From Acidobacteriota bacterium (GTDB lineage: Bacteria > Acidobacteriota > Terriglobia > Bryobacterales > Bryobacteraceae), in contig JACQZR010000106.1 in NCBI GenBank assembly GCA_016213775.1, forward strand, positions 1 to 47,250: 47,250 bases of DNA, in the 5' to 3' direction. This document shows, piece by piece, positions 1 through 8,600 of this stretch. The stretch's first letter is position 1, and each line of letters starts with the position of its first letter. The notes under the pieces were generated by a model. The model made no database searches. It was not told where the DNA came from and saw nothing but the letters and a program-made list of their open reading frames with translations. The position numbers and the translations under genes are program-made.

Positions 1-117
1 CTCAAGCAATCAGGCATGTTTTGGACCGTTGCCGGCGCCAATGCCATTATTGCCCTGCGTTGCTGCCACCTCAACCATCGTTTTGAGGGGTACTGGGAGG
101 GCAGGCTCGCGTCCTAA
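1..117 (+). mobile_element. ISKra4-family transposase, C-terminal end only (runs off left edge)
   Basis: The frame is open from base 1 to a TAA at 115–117 and gives 38 residues. They include QSGMFWTV, GANAIIALRCC and a final YWEGR-like stretch. This string (SGMxWTVxGANAIIALRC followed by a short FExYWExR tail) is the usual C-terminus of ISKra4-family transposases, so the call rests on family knowledge of that tail; no catalytic residues lie inside the window. The gene enters from the left edge, so intactness cannot be judged. The bases just downstream (118–141) read like the end of the element. Confidence 0.75.
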
Positions 118-141
118 GTTTCACTTTTATGTCGCACACCC
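118..141. repeat. Candidate terminal inverted repeat of the ISKra4-like element
   Basis: Immediately after the transposase stop the sequence runs to TGTCGCACACCC, which on the other strand starts GGGTGTGCGACA. A GGG-starting outer end a few bases past the transposase stop is plausible for this family. The matching left end lies outside the window, so the boundary is inferred. The minus-strand remnant to the right also changes character about here. Confidence 0.3.
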
Positions 142-770
142 TTTGCGGTCGCCACCTTGTCTTTTTGTCCTTTCAGTAGGAGGCCCATAGGGTGTTCTTC
201 TGATGATGCGAGAGCCTGGCTCGGCGGGTTCGGAGGGTGGCGGGGCGCATTCTCTCGCGCGGCGACAGTCTGTTCGGCGGCGTGTGTGGGGGCATTATGC
301 TTCCATTTCGCTTTCGTTTTGCTGTTCGGAAATGGGACTAGGTTCGTCCTGGAATACACCTTCCGGCGCATCTGATTCCCAGGTGGAGTTGGCGAGATTT
401 CGGTGACTTCCGGCAACGGGATGGAATTGCGGTGTTTGGCCTGAAGTACGGGCCTTGTCGAAGGCGGAACCGGATTCGACGAAATTGCGGAAGGTGGAGG
501 CGGCGCGAAACGGACGTTACCGACAGCGGGGTGGTCCTGGCGAGCCACTTCGAGATCGAACTCGGCTTTGGCAAAGCCCATAAGCGCGTTTGCATCCAGC
601 GGGCGACGGCCATGGTTTCCACTGGAGTGTATTCGGTCGGCGTAGCGGGCTCGTATTCGGCTTCCCGGGAGTCGATCAGAGCCGTAAAGTGCACGATGGA
701 CTCGCCTTCGAGGACAACGGTGGAGTCGAGTATACCAAGATGCCGTGGTGAGAGGAGCGTTGTTTGCATT
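142..770 (-). pseudogene. Possible decayed minus-strand gene cut by the IS element
   Basis: Two minus-strand frames read like one protein split by a frameshift near 600. The first, from 769, gives a stretch containing LDSTVVLEGESIVHFTALID and YEPATPTEY. The second continues with PLDANALMGFAKAEFDLEVA followed by a long Pro/Ser/Lys-rich tail. The second frame runs into the presumed IS end near 141, so the original 3' end would be lost. I do not recognise the family. The composition is less regular than in the certain genes and the region could be non-coding; the call rests only on the complementary quality of the two frames. Confidence 0.25.
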
Positions 771-983
771 CCTCAGTAATGGGCCCGCAGGACAGACGCC
801 CGTTGGCCCGCGAATTTTCGATTCTTCGTTGCGAACTCATTGCGATTCTATTTTTGAATGCACTCGGATTGGCTGCCTCTCAGGTTCGCGCGGAGATTGT
901 TGATTTCAGGGGAGAAATAATTCTCGTTTGTCTGTCACTGACTTTGGCGCCGCTTCGTGACGCCCACCAGGGAGGATGAAAAA

Positions 984-1011
984 GGCCGCGCAACGCGCGG
1001 CCGGAGTTTTT
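984..1011. terminator. Strong intrinsic terminator, probably bidirectional
   Basis: A perfect 8-bp stem (GGCCGCGC at 984–991, GCGCGGCC at 995–1002) closes a three-base AAC loop and is followed by GGAGTTTTT on the plus strand. On the left side a run of A (979–983) gives a U-run for minus-strand transcripts. No convincing gene ends beside it in either direction. It would shield the RHS operon downstream from read-through. Confidence 0.8.
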
Positions 1012-1845
1012 GCGACCAACGAGCCGGATGGCAGGTGCTGAGAGCCAAATATGGTGCGTAATGGGTCGGGCCAGTAGATTTTTCGTAGGAATGACAAAGG
1101 TTGCATCAGGCATGCGGACACAAATGCCGTTCTCTTGCCAGCCTGTCGGAGGCGCCTGAGTGATGCAAGCGCGCGGTGAACTAAACGGCAAAACGGCAAG
1201 GTTCTACCGGTGTGTGGATTGGAATGCCCGCGTGATCGGTATGCAGCCGGGGGGGGAGTGCGATCCGCCCTTTCTGCGCCGGAAATGCATCCAAGGAACG
1301 AGAGCATGCATGGCCTTCGTGCGGTTTTACTATTCTCGTAGGGTGTTTCCCGACGATGGATAGATGAAGGCGGCATAGAAGGCAAAGGCCGCTGAAGGGG
1401 TGGGTGTTAGCGCGCACACATCCGCGCATTTTGGCGCAAATGTAAGAAGCGATCCGCGCAAAGCACTGCGCTCGTTGAGTGCGATTCTGCTATAAGAGTT
1501 CTGTGATCGAGGTGCGTTACACATCTTAGCAATCGAGCTGCCGAAGAAGGCATCGAGATAGTTTAAAGAAAATGCAAAATAGACCTTGTAGTACTGGCAG
1601 GTTTTCAGCTATATTTGACTCTTAAGTTTTTGGCGATAACCGAAGCTCCGGTGAGCGGTTAGGGAACTGGGGCGTATTGCATAAGCTTTCCGTGTTTTCT
1701 GGCAGGAGGCGTTCGAATATGGCCCGAAGATGGGAGTGGGAGCGGTCAACCAGATACTGTCGAGTTACAGAAAGGGCCACGGCCAACGAGAAACGGCACT
1801 GTTTCGCCCCCCCCTTCGCCCGGCAGTGAAGTAAGTCCGATTCGG
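1012..1845. other. About 0.8 kb without a convincing gene; leader of the RHS operon
   Basis: Open frames here are short, overlap on both strands and show no recognisable motif. The stretch about 1540–1640 is clearly more A+T-rich than its surroundings and is the likeliest promoter zone for the operon starting at 1846, but no −35/−10 pair with good spacing stands out. A small hairpin (AACCG at 1638–1642, CGGTT at 1656–1660) lies in the leader, and an 8-base C-run sits near 1807–1814. The order of motifs does not match a cyclic-di-GMP riboswitch. Confidence 0.4.
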
Positions 1846-4500
1846 ATGCGCGACGCCGAGGTGATGTGGTACCTCCGGGGTCGCGTGGTTTTGATTCTGC
1901 TCCTCTCCTTGACTTTGTGTATCCCAGCCCGGGGTGCCGACTCGTTTGTCGACTTCCCAGTTGGAAGTGCCTGGCTTGATTACAAGAATTATGCGCAGTT
2001 CGTTTACGAACAAGGCATTGTCAAAGGTTGCGATACGGGCCCGAAGTACTGTCCTGGCGACAAGATGGCGAGGGACACGGCGGCTGTCTTCCTGGTGAGG
2101 GCCATCTATTGGGCTCTGCAGGGCGATCCTGAAGCGTTCACAAACTCGCAAATCCCGTACTTTACAGACGTTGGGGCGACGTACACGAAGGATGGCCAAG
2201 TCTACGTCAACTACTACTTCAAATATGTGCAGAAGAATAAAGAGCTCAACATGACCTCCGGGTGCACGGTAAGTACGTATTGCCCGAGCGGAGCGAGTGG
2301 AGCGGGTGGTGATGCGAACAACTTGAACTATCAGGACATGGCGGTATTTGTAGTACGTGCGAACGAGATTGTAACAGGCGGAGTAGCTCTGGATCACACC
2401 GCCGCAGAGGGGGCTGGTGCGCCTGGATTAACTTGCTCGCAGTCCCCCACCTTCACGACCGAAGGTACAAGCCGGAACTACTACATAAACAAGCTCGTCG
2501 AGTTGCATGCAATCGACTGCAGCGGGCCATTTGTCTGGAACGGGAAGATCAGCAGGGCGGAGATGGCGAAATGGCTTGCAGTGGCGGTTATGGGAGCCAG
2601 CCAAACGGCCAGTGCCGTACAGCTTGGGAGTGCGGCTGAATTGGCGGCTGTAAGGGAATATGTACGTATCGGAGGCCGGACGCTAATAACGGAAGGTAGC
2701 AAGAAGGCACAGGTTGGGCTGCCCAACAAGTTCCGGGTGGCGCCTGTGTCGAGTGTTATCTCCGGTCCCATACTTGGAGGCCTCACGGGAGGGGTAGCTC
2801 CAATCACGTTCTACTCAAGCCGGCCAGCATTGTGGAGTCTGGTACCGAACGAAAGGAGCGGTGTTGCTGCGAATAGGCAAGGACAGATCACGCCAGCCAA
2901 TGTGTACTCCACTACGGCGCTTTACCAGCCACCTGATTATCCGCTGGACGGGAATCCATGTGGCAGCGGTTCCAACAATCAGTGTGTGTACAGTCTGGCG
3001 ATCAAGGCCAGTGATGCCACGAACACGGGGTATGCAACGGTCACCCTTATTCCTAAACGGAATCCGACGGCCGGCGATCTGTCGTTTACTCCGGCCAACG
3101 CCAGCGTCGGAGCCAGTGGTGGAACCGGGACAGTGTCGGTTGCCGCAGCGGCGAGCACTGCGTGGACATCGGTATCCACACAGCCGGCCTGGATCAGCGT
3201 CGTGTCCGGCACCAGCGGAGTGGGCAACGGCAACGTAGGGTACAGTGTGGGTGTAAACCCTGGCGGGTATCGTGCCGGGGCAGTCTCGATCGGGGGCAAC
3301 TACTTCACGATCGAGCAAGCGGGCAACGATTCTGTGAATCTCGCACCGCAACTGGTCTTTGTCGGTCTGAGCCCGGTGGCGGCGAACACGAGTAACGCGA
3401 CGATCACGTTCGACTTCAGAGACGCTAATGGGACAGGGACTTTCCAGTCCATCCGAGCGGTGGTGGGCGGGGCGGATCCGCTGGCGGTTCCCGCCTGCGC
3501 GGTGACGTACAGCAAGCCGGCGAACCAGTTCGTTCTGGAGGACTTTGCAGGAAGCGCAGCAACACTCGGCACGGCGGACGTGCAGAACAGCAACTGCATT
3601 CTGAAGGCGCAGGGGACGGTAGCGACTCCGTTGGACCAGACGACAATCCGGGTGACCCTGCAGTTGACATTCAAGGCAGCCTTCGGCGGCTCGCGGACGA
3701 TCTACTTCGAAGCGGACGACACTGGCTTCTATACCTCCGGGTGGCTACAACTGACGCAGACGTGGAGTGTACCGGTAGCCCCGCCAGTGGTTGTGACAGC
3801 CAGCAAGACAGCGGTTCACGCGGGGCAAGTGATCACGGTGAGCGCGACCGTGAACGGAGTGGCGGGCGTTCCTGTGAATTGGAGCGTTGTGCCTGCCGGG
3901 GCTGGCGGCAGTTTTGCGAGCGGCACAGCGAATCCGACGCAACACACGGTATCCGCGTCAATGTCGAATGGCAATACGAGCTACACGTACCAGGTGAAGG
4001 CGACCAATCCGGCTACGGGCGATAGTGGCACGGTGACGCTGACTTACGGGAACACGGCCCCGACCGTGACCGGAGTTTACCCCGGCGGTGGGTCAGGGAA
4101 CGGGCCAGTGACGTTCCAGTTGAACTACTGGGACCCGGACGGATACGGCGATATTTCGGTTGTGGAGGCTGCGTTCACGGGAAGCGACGGCTATACGGGC
4201 TTCCAAGTGGCGTACAACTTGGCGTATGGCACGCTGAGCGTATTTGGCAATGGTGGCGGGGATACGGCTTGTCCCGGGGGGAACGATATCAGTCTAGATG
4301 TCGCAACCGTGTTTGGGTCGTCGTGCACATATTCGATCGCGTCGTCGTCCGGGATGTCGCTGGTGCTGTTCCTGCCGGTGCAGTTTGCGGCGGGAAGCGC
4401 CCTGTCCGGGCAGTCGGTGACGTTGAGCATGCGGGTGACGGACAAAGCTGGGGTGGATTCCGGATGGCAGAACATTGCGAGTTGGTATGTGACGAACTGA
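1846..4500 (+). CDS. Exported S-layer-homology protein with BACON and Ig-like domains
   Basis: 884 residues. An N-terminal hydrophobic stretch (VVLILLLSLTLCIPARGA) is a signal peptide. Three S-layer-homology-like repeats follow at about 33–95, 107–175 and 205–255, with the typical FxDF…YxxFVYEQGIVxGC…FCPGDxxxR pattern and a cysteine pair per repeat. Residues about 410–494 form a BACON domain (LSFTPANASVGASGG… WISVVSG… FTIEQAG). The rest, to the C-terminus, is Ig-like beta sandwich, Thr/Gly/Val-rich. SLH repeats usually anchor proteins to the envelope; BACON domains bind carbohydrate or mucin-like surfaces. It opens the run leading to the RHS gene, 44 bases before the next start. The start could equally be the ATG at 1864; neither has a clear ribosome site. 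Confidence 0.85.
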   Translation: MRDAEVMWYLRGRVVLILLLSLTLCIPARGADSFVDFPVGSAWLDYKNYAQFVYEQGIVKGCDTGPKYCPGDKMARDTAAVFLVRAIYWALQGDPEAFTNSQIPYFTDVGATYTKDGQVYVNYYFKYVQKNKELNMTSGCTVSTYCPSGASGAGGDANNLNYQDMAVFVVRANEIVTGGVALDHTAAEGAGAPGLTCSQSPTFTTEGTSRNYYINKLVELHAIDCSGPFVWNGKISRAEMAKWLAVAVMGASQTASAVQLGSAAELAAVREYVRIGGRTLITEGSKKAQVGLPNKFRVAPVSSVISGPILGGLTGGVAPITFYSSRPALWSLVPNERSGVAANRQGQITPANVYSTTALYQPPDYPLDGNPCGSGSNNQCVYSLAIKASDATNTGYATVTLIPKRNPTAGDLSFTPANASVGASGGTGTVSVAAAASTAWTSVSTQPAWISVVSGTSGVGNGNVGYSVGVNPGGYRAGAVSIGGNYFTIEQAGNDSVNLAPQLVFVGLSPVAANTSNATITFDFRDANGTGTFQSIRAVVGGADPLAVPACAVTYSKPANQFVLEDFAGSAATLGTADVQNSNCILKAQGTVATPLDQTTIRVTLQLTFKAAFGGSRTIYFEADDTGFYTSGWLQLTQTWSVPVAPPVVVTASKTAVHAGQVITVSATVNGVAGVPVNWSVVPAGAGGSFASGTANPTQHTVSASMSNGNTSYTYQVKATNPATGDSGTVTLTYGNTAPTVTGVYPGGGSGNGPVTFQLNYWDPDGYGDISVVEAAFTGSDGYTGFQVAYNLAYGTLSVFGNGGGDTACPGGNDISLDVATVFGSSCTYSIASSSGMSLVLFLPVQFAAGSALSGQSVTLSMRVTDKAGVDSGWQNIASWYVTN

Positions 4501-4544
4501 GACAAGAAATCAGGAGACGGAAGGCAAGAGACAGGAGAATCCGC

Positions 4545-5255
4545 ATGGGTTGGGTTTGTTGGATCGGAAGTTTGGCGATGGGCGCGATGGCGGCGTTGGC
4601 GCAGAAGCCAGTGCCGAACACTGGGGGGACGATCATAGGCACTGTGGTCGGGGAGGATGGCAAGGGCTTGGCTGGGGTTTCGGTGACGGTGCTGCGGGAG
4701 ATGTTGACGGACATCGGCGCATATCCACCGGCGAGCGCGGGAGCGCAGACGAGGGCGAATGGAGGTTTCGCGTTTCAGGGACTTGGTCCGGGGACCTACC
4801 GGTTGTGCGCGCAATTGCCCTTCACCGCGATGCTGCATACGTGCAACTGGGAGACATCGGTGGACCGGGTACGAATCGTGAACAACGAAATCCGGGCGGG
4901 AGTGAAGTTAGTGATGAAGAGGGGGATGCTGCTGAAGATCAAAGTGGAGGACCCTGGGGGGCACCTGGAAAGGAATGTTGGGAAGACAAAGGGGGCGATG
5001 TTGACGGTGGGGTTGGCGGAGCCTCGGAAGAAACTAATGGTGCTGCCGGTGATGAGCAGGGACAAGGCCTCGTGGAATTATCAGACGGCCGTGCCGTACG
5101 GAAGGGCGGTACAGTTGCACGCGAAGGGCGGGTTCTTTTCTCTGGCGGATGGGAACGGGCGGTCGATTGACCAGAGGAATGGGGCGGCGCTGGCAGCGCC
5201 GGGGCAGCAAGAGGCGGAGCGGCAGGTGGTGATTCGGGTGAATGGGCCCAAGTAG
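4545..5255 (+). CDS. Exported carboxypeptidase-regulatory-like domain protein
   Basis: 236 residues. The ATG at 4545 is preceded by AGGAG at 4533–4537; the frame stays open upstream into the preceding gene, but only this start gives a signal peptide (CWIGSLAMGAMAALAQ). Residues about 28–100 look like a carboxypeptidase regulatory-like / CnaB-type beta sandwich (GGTIIGTVVGEDGKGLAGVSV, then NGGFAFQGLGPGTYRL). The remaining 130 residues have no family I recognise. It sits between the SLH protein and a second small exported protein in one transcription unit, so a structural or adhesive envelope role is the natural inference; no catalytic motif is visible. Confidence 0.8.
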   Translation: MGWVCWIGSLAMGAMAALAQKPVPNTGGTIIGTVVGEDGKGLAGVSVTVLREMLTDIGAYPPASAGAQTRANGGFAFQGLGPGTYRLCAQLPFTAMLHTCNWETSVDRVRIVNNEIRAGVKLVMKRGMLLKIKVEDPGGHLERNVGKTKGAMLTVGLAEPRKKLMVLPVMSRDKASWNYQTAVPYGRAVQLHAKGGFFSLADGNGRSIDQRNGAALAAPGQQEAERQVVIRVNGPK

Positions 5256-5272
5256 GGACAGGAGGCAAACAG

Positions 5273-5650
5273 ATGCCGAATTCGAGACTTAGATTAGCGG
5301 CGCTTGTTCTCGGTTGGGGCCTGATAGGCGGGCCGGCACAGTGCCAAGGGCCACAAAGGGACGAACTGGTGCTGGTGCGTGTGACGCCACAAGGAGTGTA
5401 CCTGTCACAGACGGTGCTCCGCCCCGGGAAGGTGACATTCATTGTTCTTAACGCAACGCCATTGCCGCAGTGCTCGCTGGATATCGTTCCGGTCGCGGCG
5501 AACGGTGCGCGCGGGCCGGCAACGAAAGTCGCGGAAGGGAAGACTAACCGCAAATGGACAGCGGAGACTGTCCTGACACCTGGTAGCTACCGCATCACGG
5601 TGAACGGGATCTCACAGTTAGAAGCCGGCCTGACAGTCGGAAACAGGTGA
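5273..5650 (+). CDS. Small exported protein, unknown function
   Basis: 125 residues with an N-terminal signal peptide (LAALVLGWGLIGGPAQC, possible cleavage after AQC). The mature part is about 100 residues of predicted beta strand (VTFIVLNATPLPQCSLDIVP… GSYRITVNG), reminiscent of small cupredoxin-like or Ig-like folds, but no metal-binding His/Cys/Met set is visible. A ribosome site (GACAGGAGG at about 5258–5266) fits the start. Its TGA overlaps the ATG of the RHS gene by one base (TGATG), so the two are probably translationally coupled. Confidence 0.75.
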   Translation: MPNSRLRLAALVLGWGLIGGPAQCQGPQRDELVLVRVTPQGVYLSQTVLRPGKVTFIVLNATPLPQCSLDIVPVAANGARGPATKVAEGKTNRKWTAETVLTPGSYRITVNGISQLEAGLTVGNR

Positions 5651-8600
5651 TGGACATGCGTAGACTCATCGTTATGGCTGTTCTGCCTTTTGTATGCAGG
5701 AGCCAGATGATCATCAATCGGACCTTGTTGGATGGGAGTACCCCTCCGGGAATAGCGCCTGGCGCTGCTTTGGGATCGTACTCCATCAACGATCTGGAAT
5801 CCGTTAACTTATTCAGCGGCGGTTTGAGTTTTACGGTGCCAGTAGGGCGAATTGGGGGACGGGGCGAGGTGGGATATACACTGACCGTGCCAGTGGAGAC
5901 CCGTTGGATAGTTGTCCGAACGACTGGCCCTTACACGCTGCTAGGGCCCCAGCCGACCGGAATAAAGACTGGATTGGTGCAGTACTCGCCTGGCTACATG
6001 GAATCACGGCCAGAGCAGAAAGATGAGGCATGCGGGTCGAACGTCTACAGTTTGACGGCACTGCACCGGCTGCATTGGATCAGTCCAGATGGCAACGATC
6101 AAGAGTTCGTCGACAAGAAAAGCTTGGGAACGCCGCAGCCACCGGGCCAAGTGTGCGTGAACGGCAGTGTCTTTGGAAGCCCCAATTACTACAATCGGGA
6201 AAAGGAGTTCATCTCGACCGACGGTTCGGGCATGACATTCCTATCGGACGTGGATATAACGGACGCAGGCGGACAGTTTATTAACGGCTACCTGATGAAG
6301 AAGGATGGAACGCGCTATCGGATAGACGGCTCCCGAGTTTCCTGGATGACCGACCGGCACGGAAACAAGATAGAATTTGTGTATGGGAGCGACGGGCTGG
6401 GACGCCCGATAGGTATCAAGGACCCGCTAGGCCGGACCATCACCCTCGAGTATCATGGATTCTCGCCATCGCACAACGATGAAGATTGGATCCGGTTGCC
6501 AGGGGCAGTTTTCAGGACGGTCAAAGTGCGGTATACAGACTTAAGCGCGGCTTTGCGCGACGGCGGGAGCGTAAAGATGGTGAAGGAACTGTTTCGTAAC
6601 GCGAGTTACTTGGATTACCCTACCGTCAACAGTCAATATCACAACCCCAAAGTAATACAAGAAATTGAGCTGCCAAACGGGCAGAAATACATATTCCGGT
6701 ATAACCAGTATGGAGAGCTGGCGAAAGCAACGCTGCCAACCGGGGGCTACGTGGAGTACGACTGGGGAGCAGGCTCTCAGGCCGATGCGGACGGACTCTA
6801 TGGCCAACTAATGGTATACCGGCGATTGACCGAGAGGCGAAGATACGTGGGAGGGATCCTTGAGGGGAAGACGTTGTATAGCATAGGGATACAGAGCGGA
6901 TCACTTGCCGTAACTGCCACCGAGCAGAACAGCGGTGGCGGTATTTTGCGCAAGTTTGTGAGCTATTATTCCGGGGATCCAACGACGGCCGCGGACATTG
7001 CCGAAAATGGGTTTTCCAGATGGCGTGACGGCAAGCAACTCGCGGAAGAAGTTCAAACGTCCGCAGGATCTGTGGTGCAGAACACAAGCTATGTCTGGGC
7101 ACAACGAGATCCGACAAACAATGAGAGTATTACTCCCGCGGCGGACGCTAGCCCGAGCGATCCGCGAGTAACTATGATCACAAAGACGACAACGGGGAAG
7201 GACGCGTTGCGGACGACGATTGCGTACTCCGTTGATGCATTCAACAATATCACGGAGCAATGTGATTACGCGACATCGCCTTCGCCCGCACCGGCGTACA
7301 GGTGTCAAATGTTCGAGTACGTCACTGAGAGCACGTACACAACGGCCTCTGTTCACCTAAGGGCACTAGTCAAGAAGGAGTCTATCGGTCCGCAGGATAC
7401 GAAGACGGTCAATAATGTGACCACCTACCCGTTTCATCGAGAAAGTGAAACGATGTACGAATACGACAAGTACTGTGAAACCCCAGCATGCACAGGAGCA
7501 AGCGGTACGAATACGAAGCTGACTAGCTATTCGGACATCAGTATGCATGACACGGGGCGAGGACAGAACTACACGGAACGCGGCAACCGAACGAAGGTCT
7601 CGAGGTGGTATGATGTCGGTGGCCGGTACATCGACGAGATGTACGAATACGACATCGCAGGCAACGTCACCAAGATCACGAAGCCCGAGATGAATGCTGA
7701 TACGGTGGTTGCAAGGCCCGTTACCTCGGCCTCCTATGCAGACAACTACAGTACTTATGGGCCCCCGGCCGTGACGATTCATACGTACGCTTTCCCAACC
7801 AGTGTGCAGGAACCTGGCGGATTCACAATTGGAGCGAAGTACCATTACGGACTTGGTGTGATGATCGAACGTACAGACCCGAACGGGAAATTGACCAAGT
7901 ATCAGTATGGCGGGTACAACCTGGAGAATGGGACCCTGGATAGCACCAAGAGTGATCCATTGGACCGGCTCACCAGTGTAAACGCCCCGATAGGGACAAC
8001 GAACTTCTTTTATTTCTCAGCTACCAACACAGTGCGGACTGAGCGTAGCCGCGAAGGCAGTGCGAAGTTAATTTCCGATTCGACAGTAGATGGCTTCGGG
8101 CGGCCGCAAAAGGTAACACAAGGCGAAGATGGAGGTACGATAACGACTGAGACGCAATACGATGCATTGGGGCGAGCGTACCGGATCTCAGCACCGTATC
8201 GTACTGCCGCGACGAACTGGACTGCGACGACATTCGATGAATTGGATCGTCCTCTGGACACAACGTTCGCCGATAACTCGGTTTCGCGGACGCGCTATTT
8301 GGCGGGCGGGTACTCGGTGACCAGAGATGCTGCCGGGAAGTGGATGAAGCGTTGGGTAGATGCGATCGGACGGGTGTATTCGGTGGTGGAAGATCCCCAA
8401 GAAACGATAGACAGCTTCAATAATCCCACAGGGCAGGCCGTGCAAACGGGGTACGGGTACAACGCCAGGGGAATGCTGATTCTTGTCGGCCAAGTGTCGG
8501 CGGGCCGGTCGTTTGGCTACGATTCGCTTGGGAGGCTGGTATCGGCGTCACTTCCGGAGACTGGGACCTCTGTTAGCGACGATGGTGTTAGCAGCAGCGA

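Noticed and set aside
764-979. 71-codon plus-strand frame ending just before the terminator
   Set aside because: It has a weak hydrophobic part but no ribosome site, motif or supporting context.
1600-1720. Possible cyclic-di-GMP riboswitch ahead of the SLH gene
   Set aside because: Only a small hairpin (AACCG…CGGTT) is present; the conserved boxes of GEMM-type riboswitches are absent or out of order.
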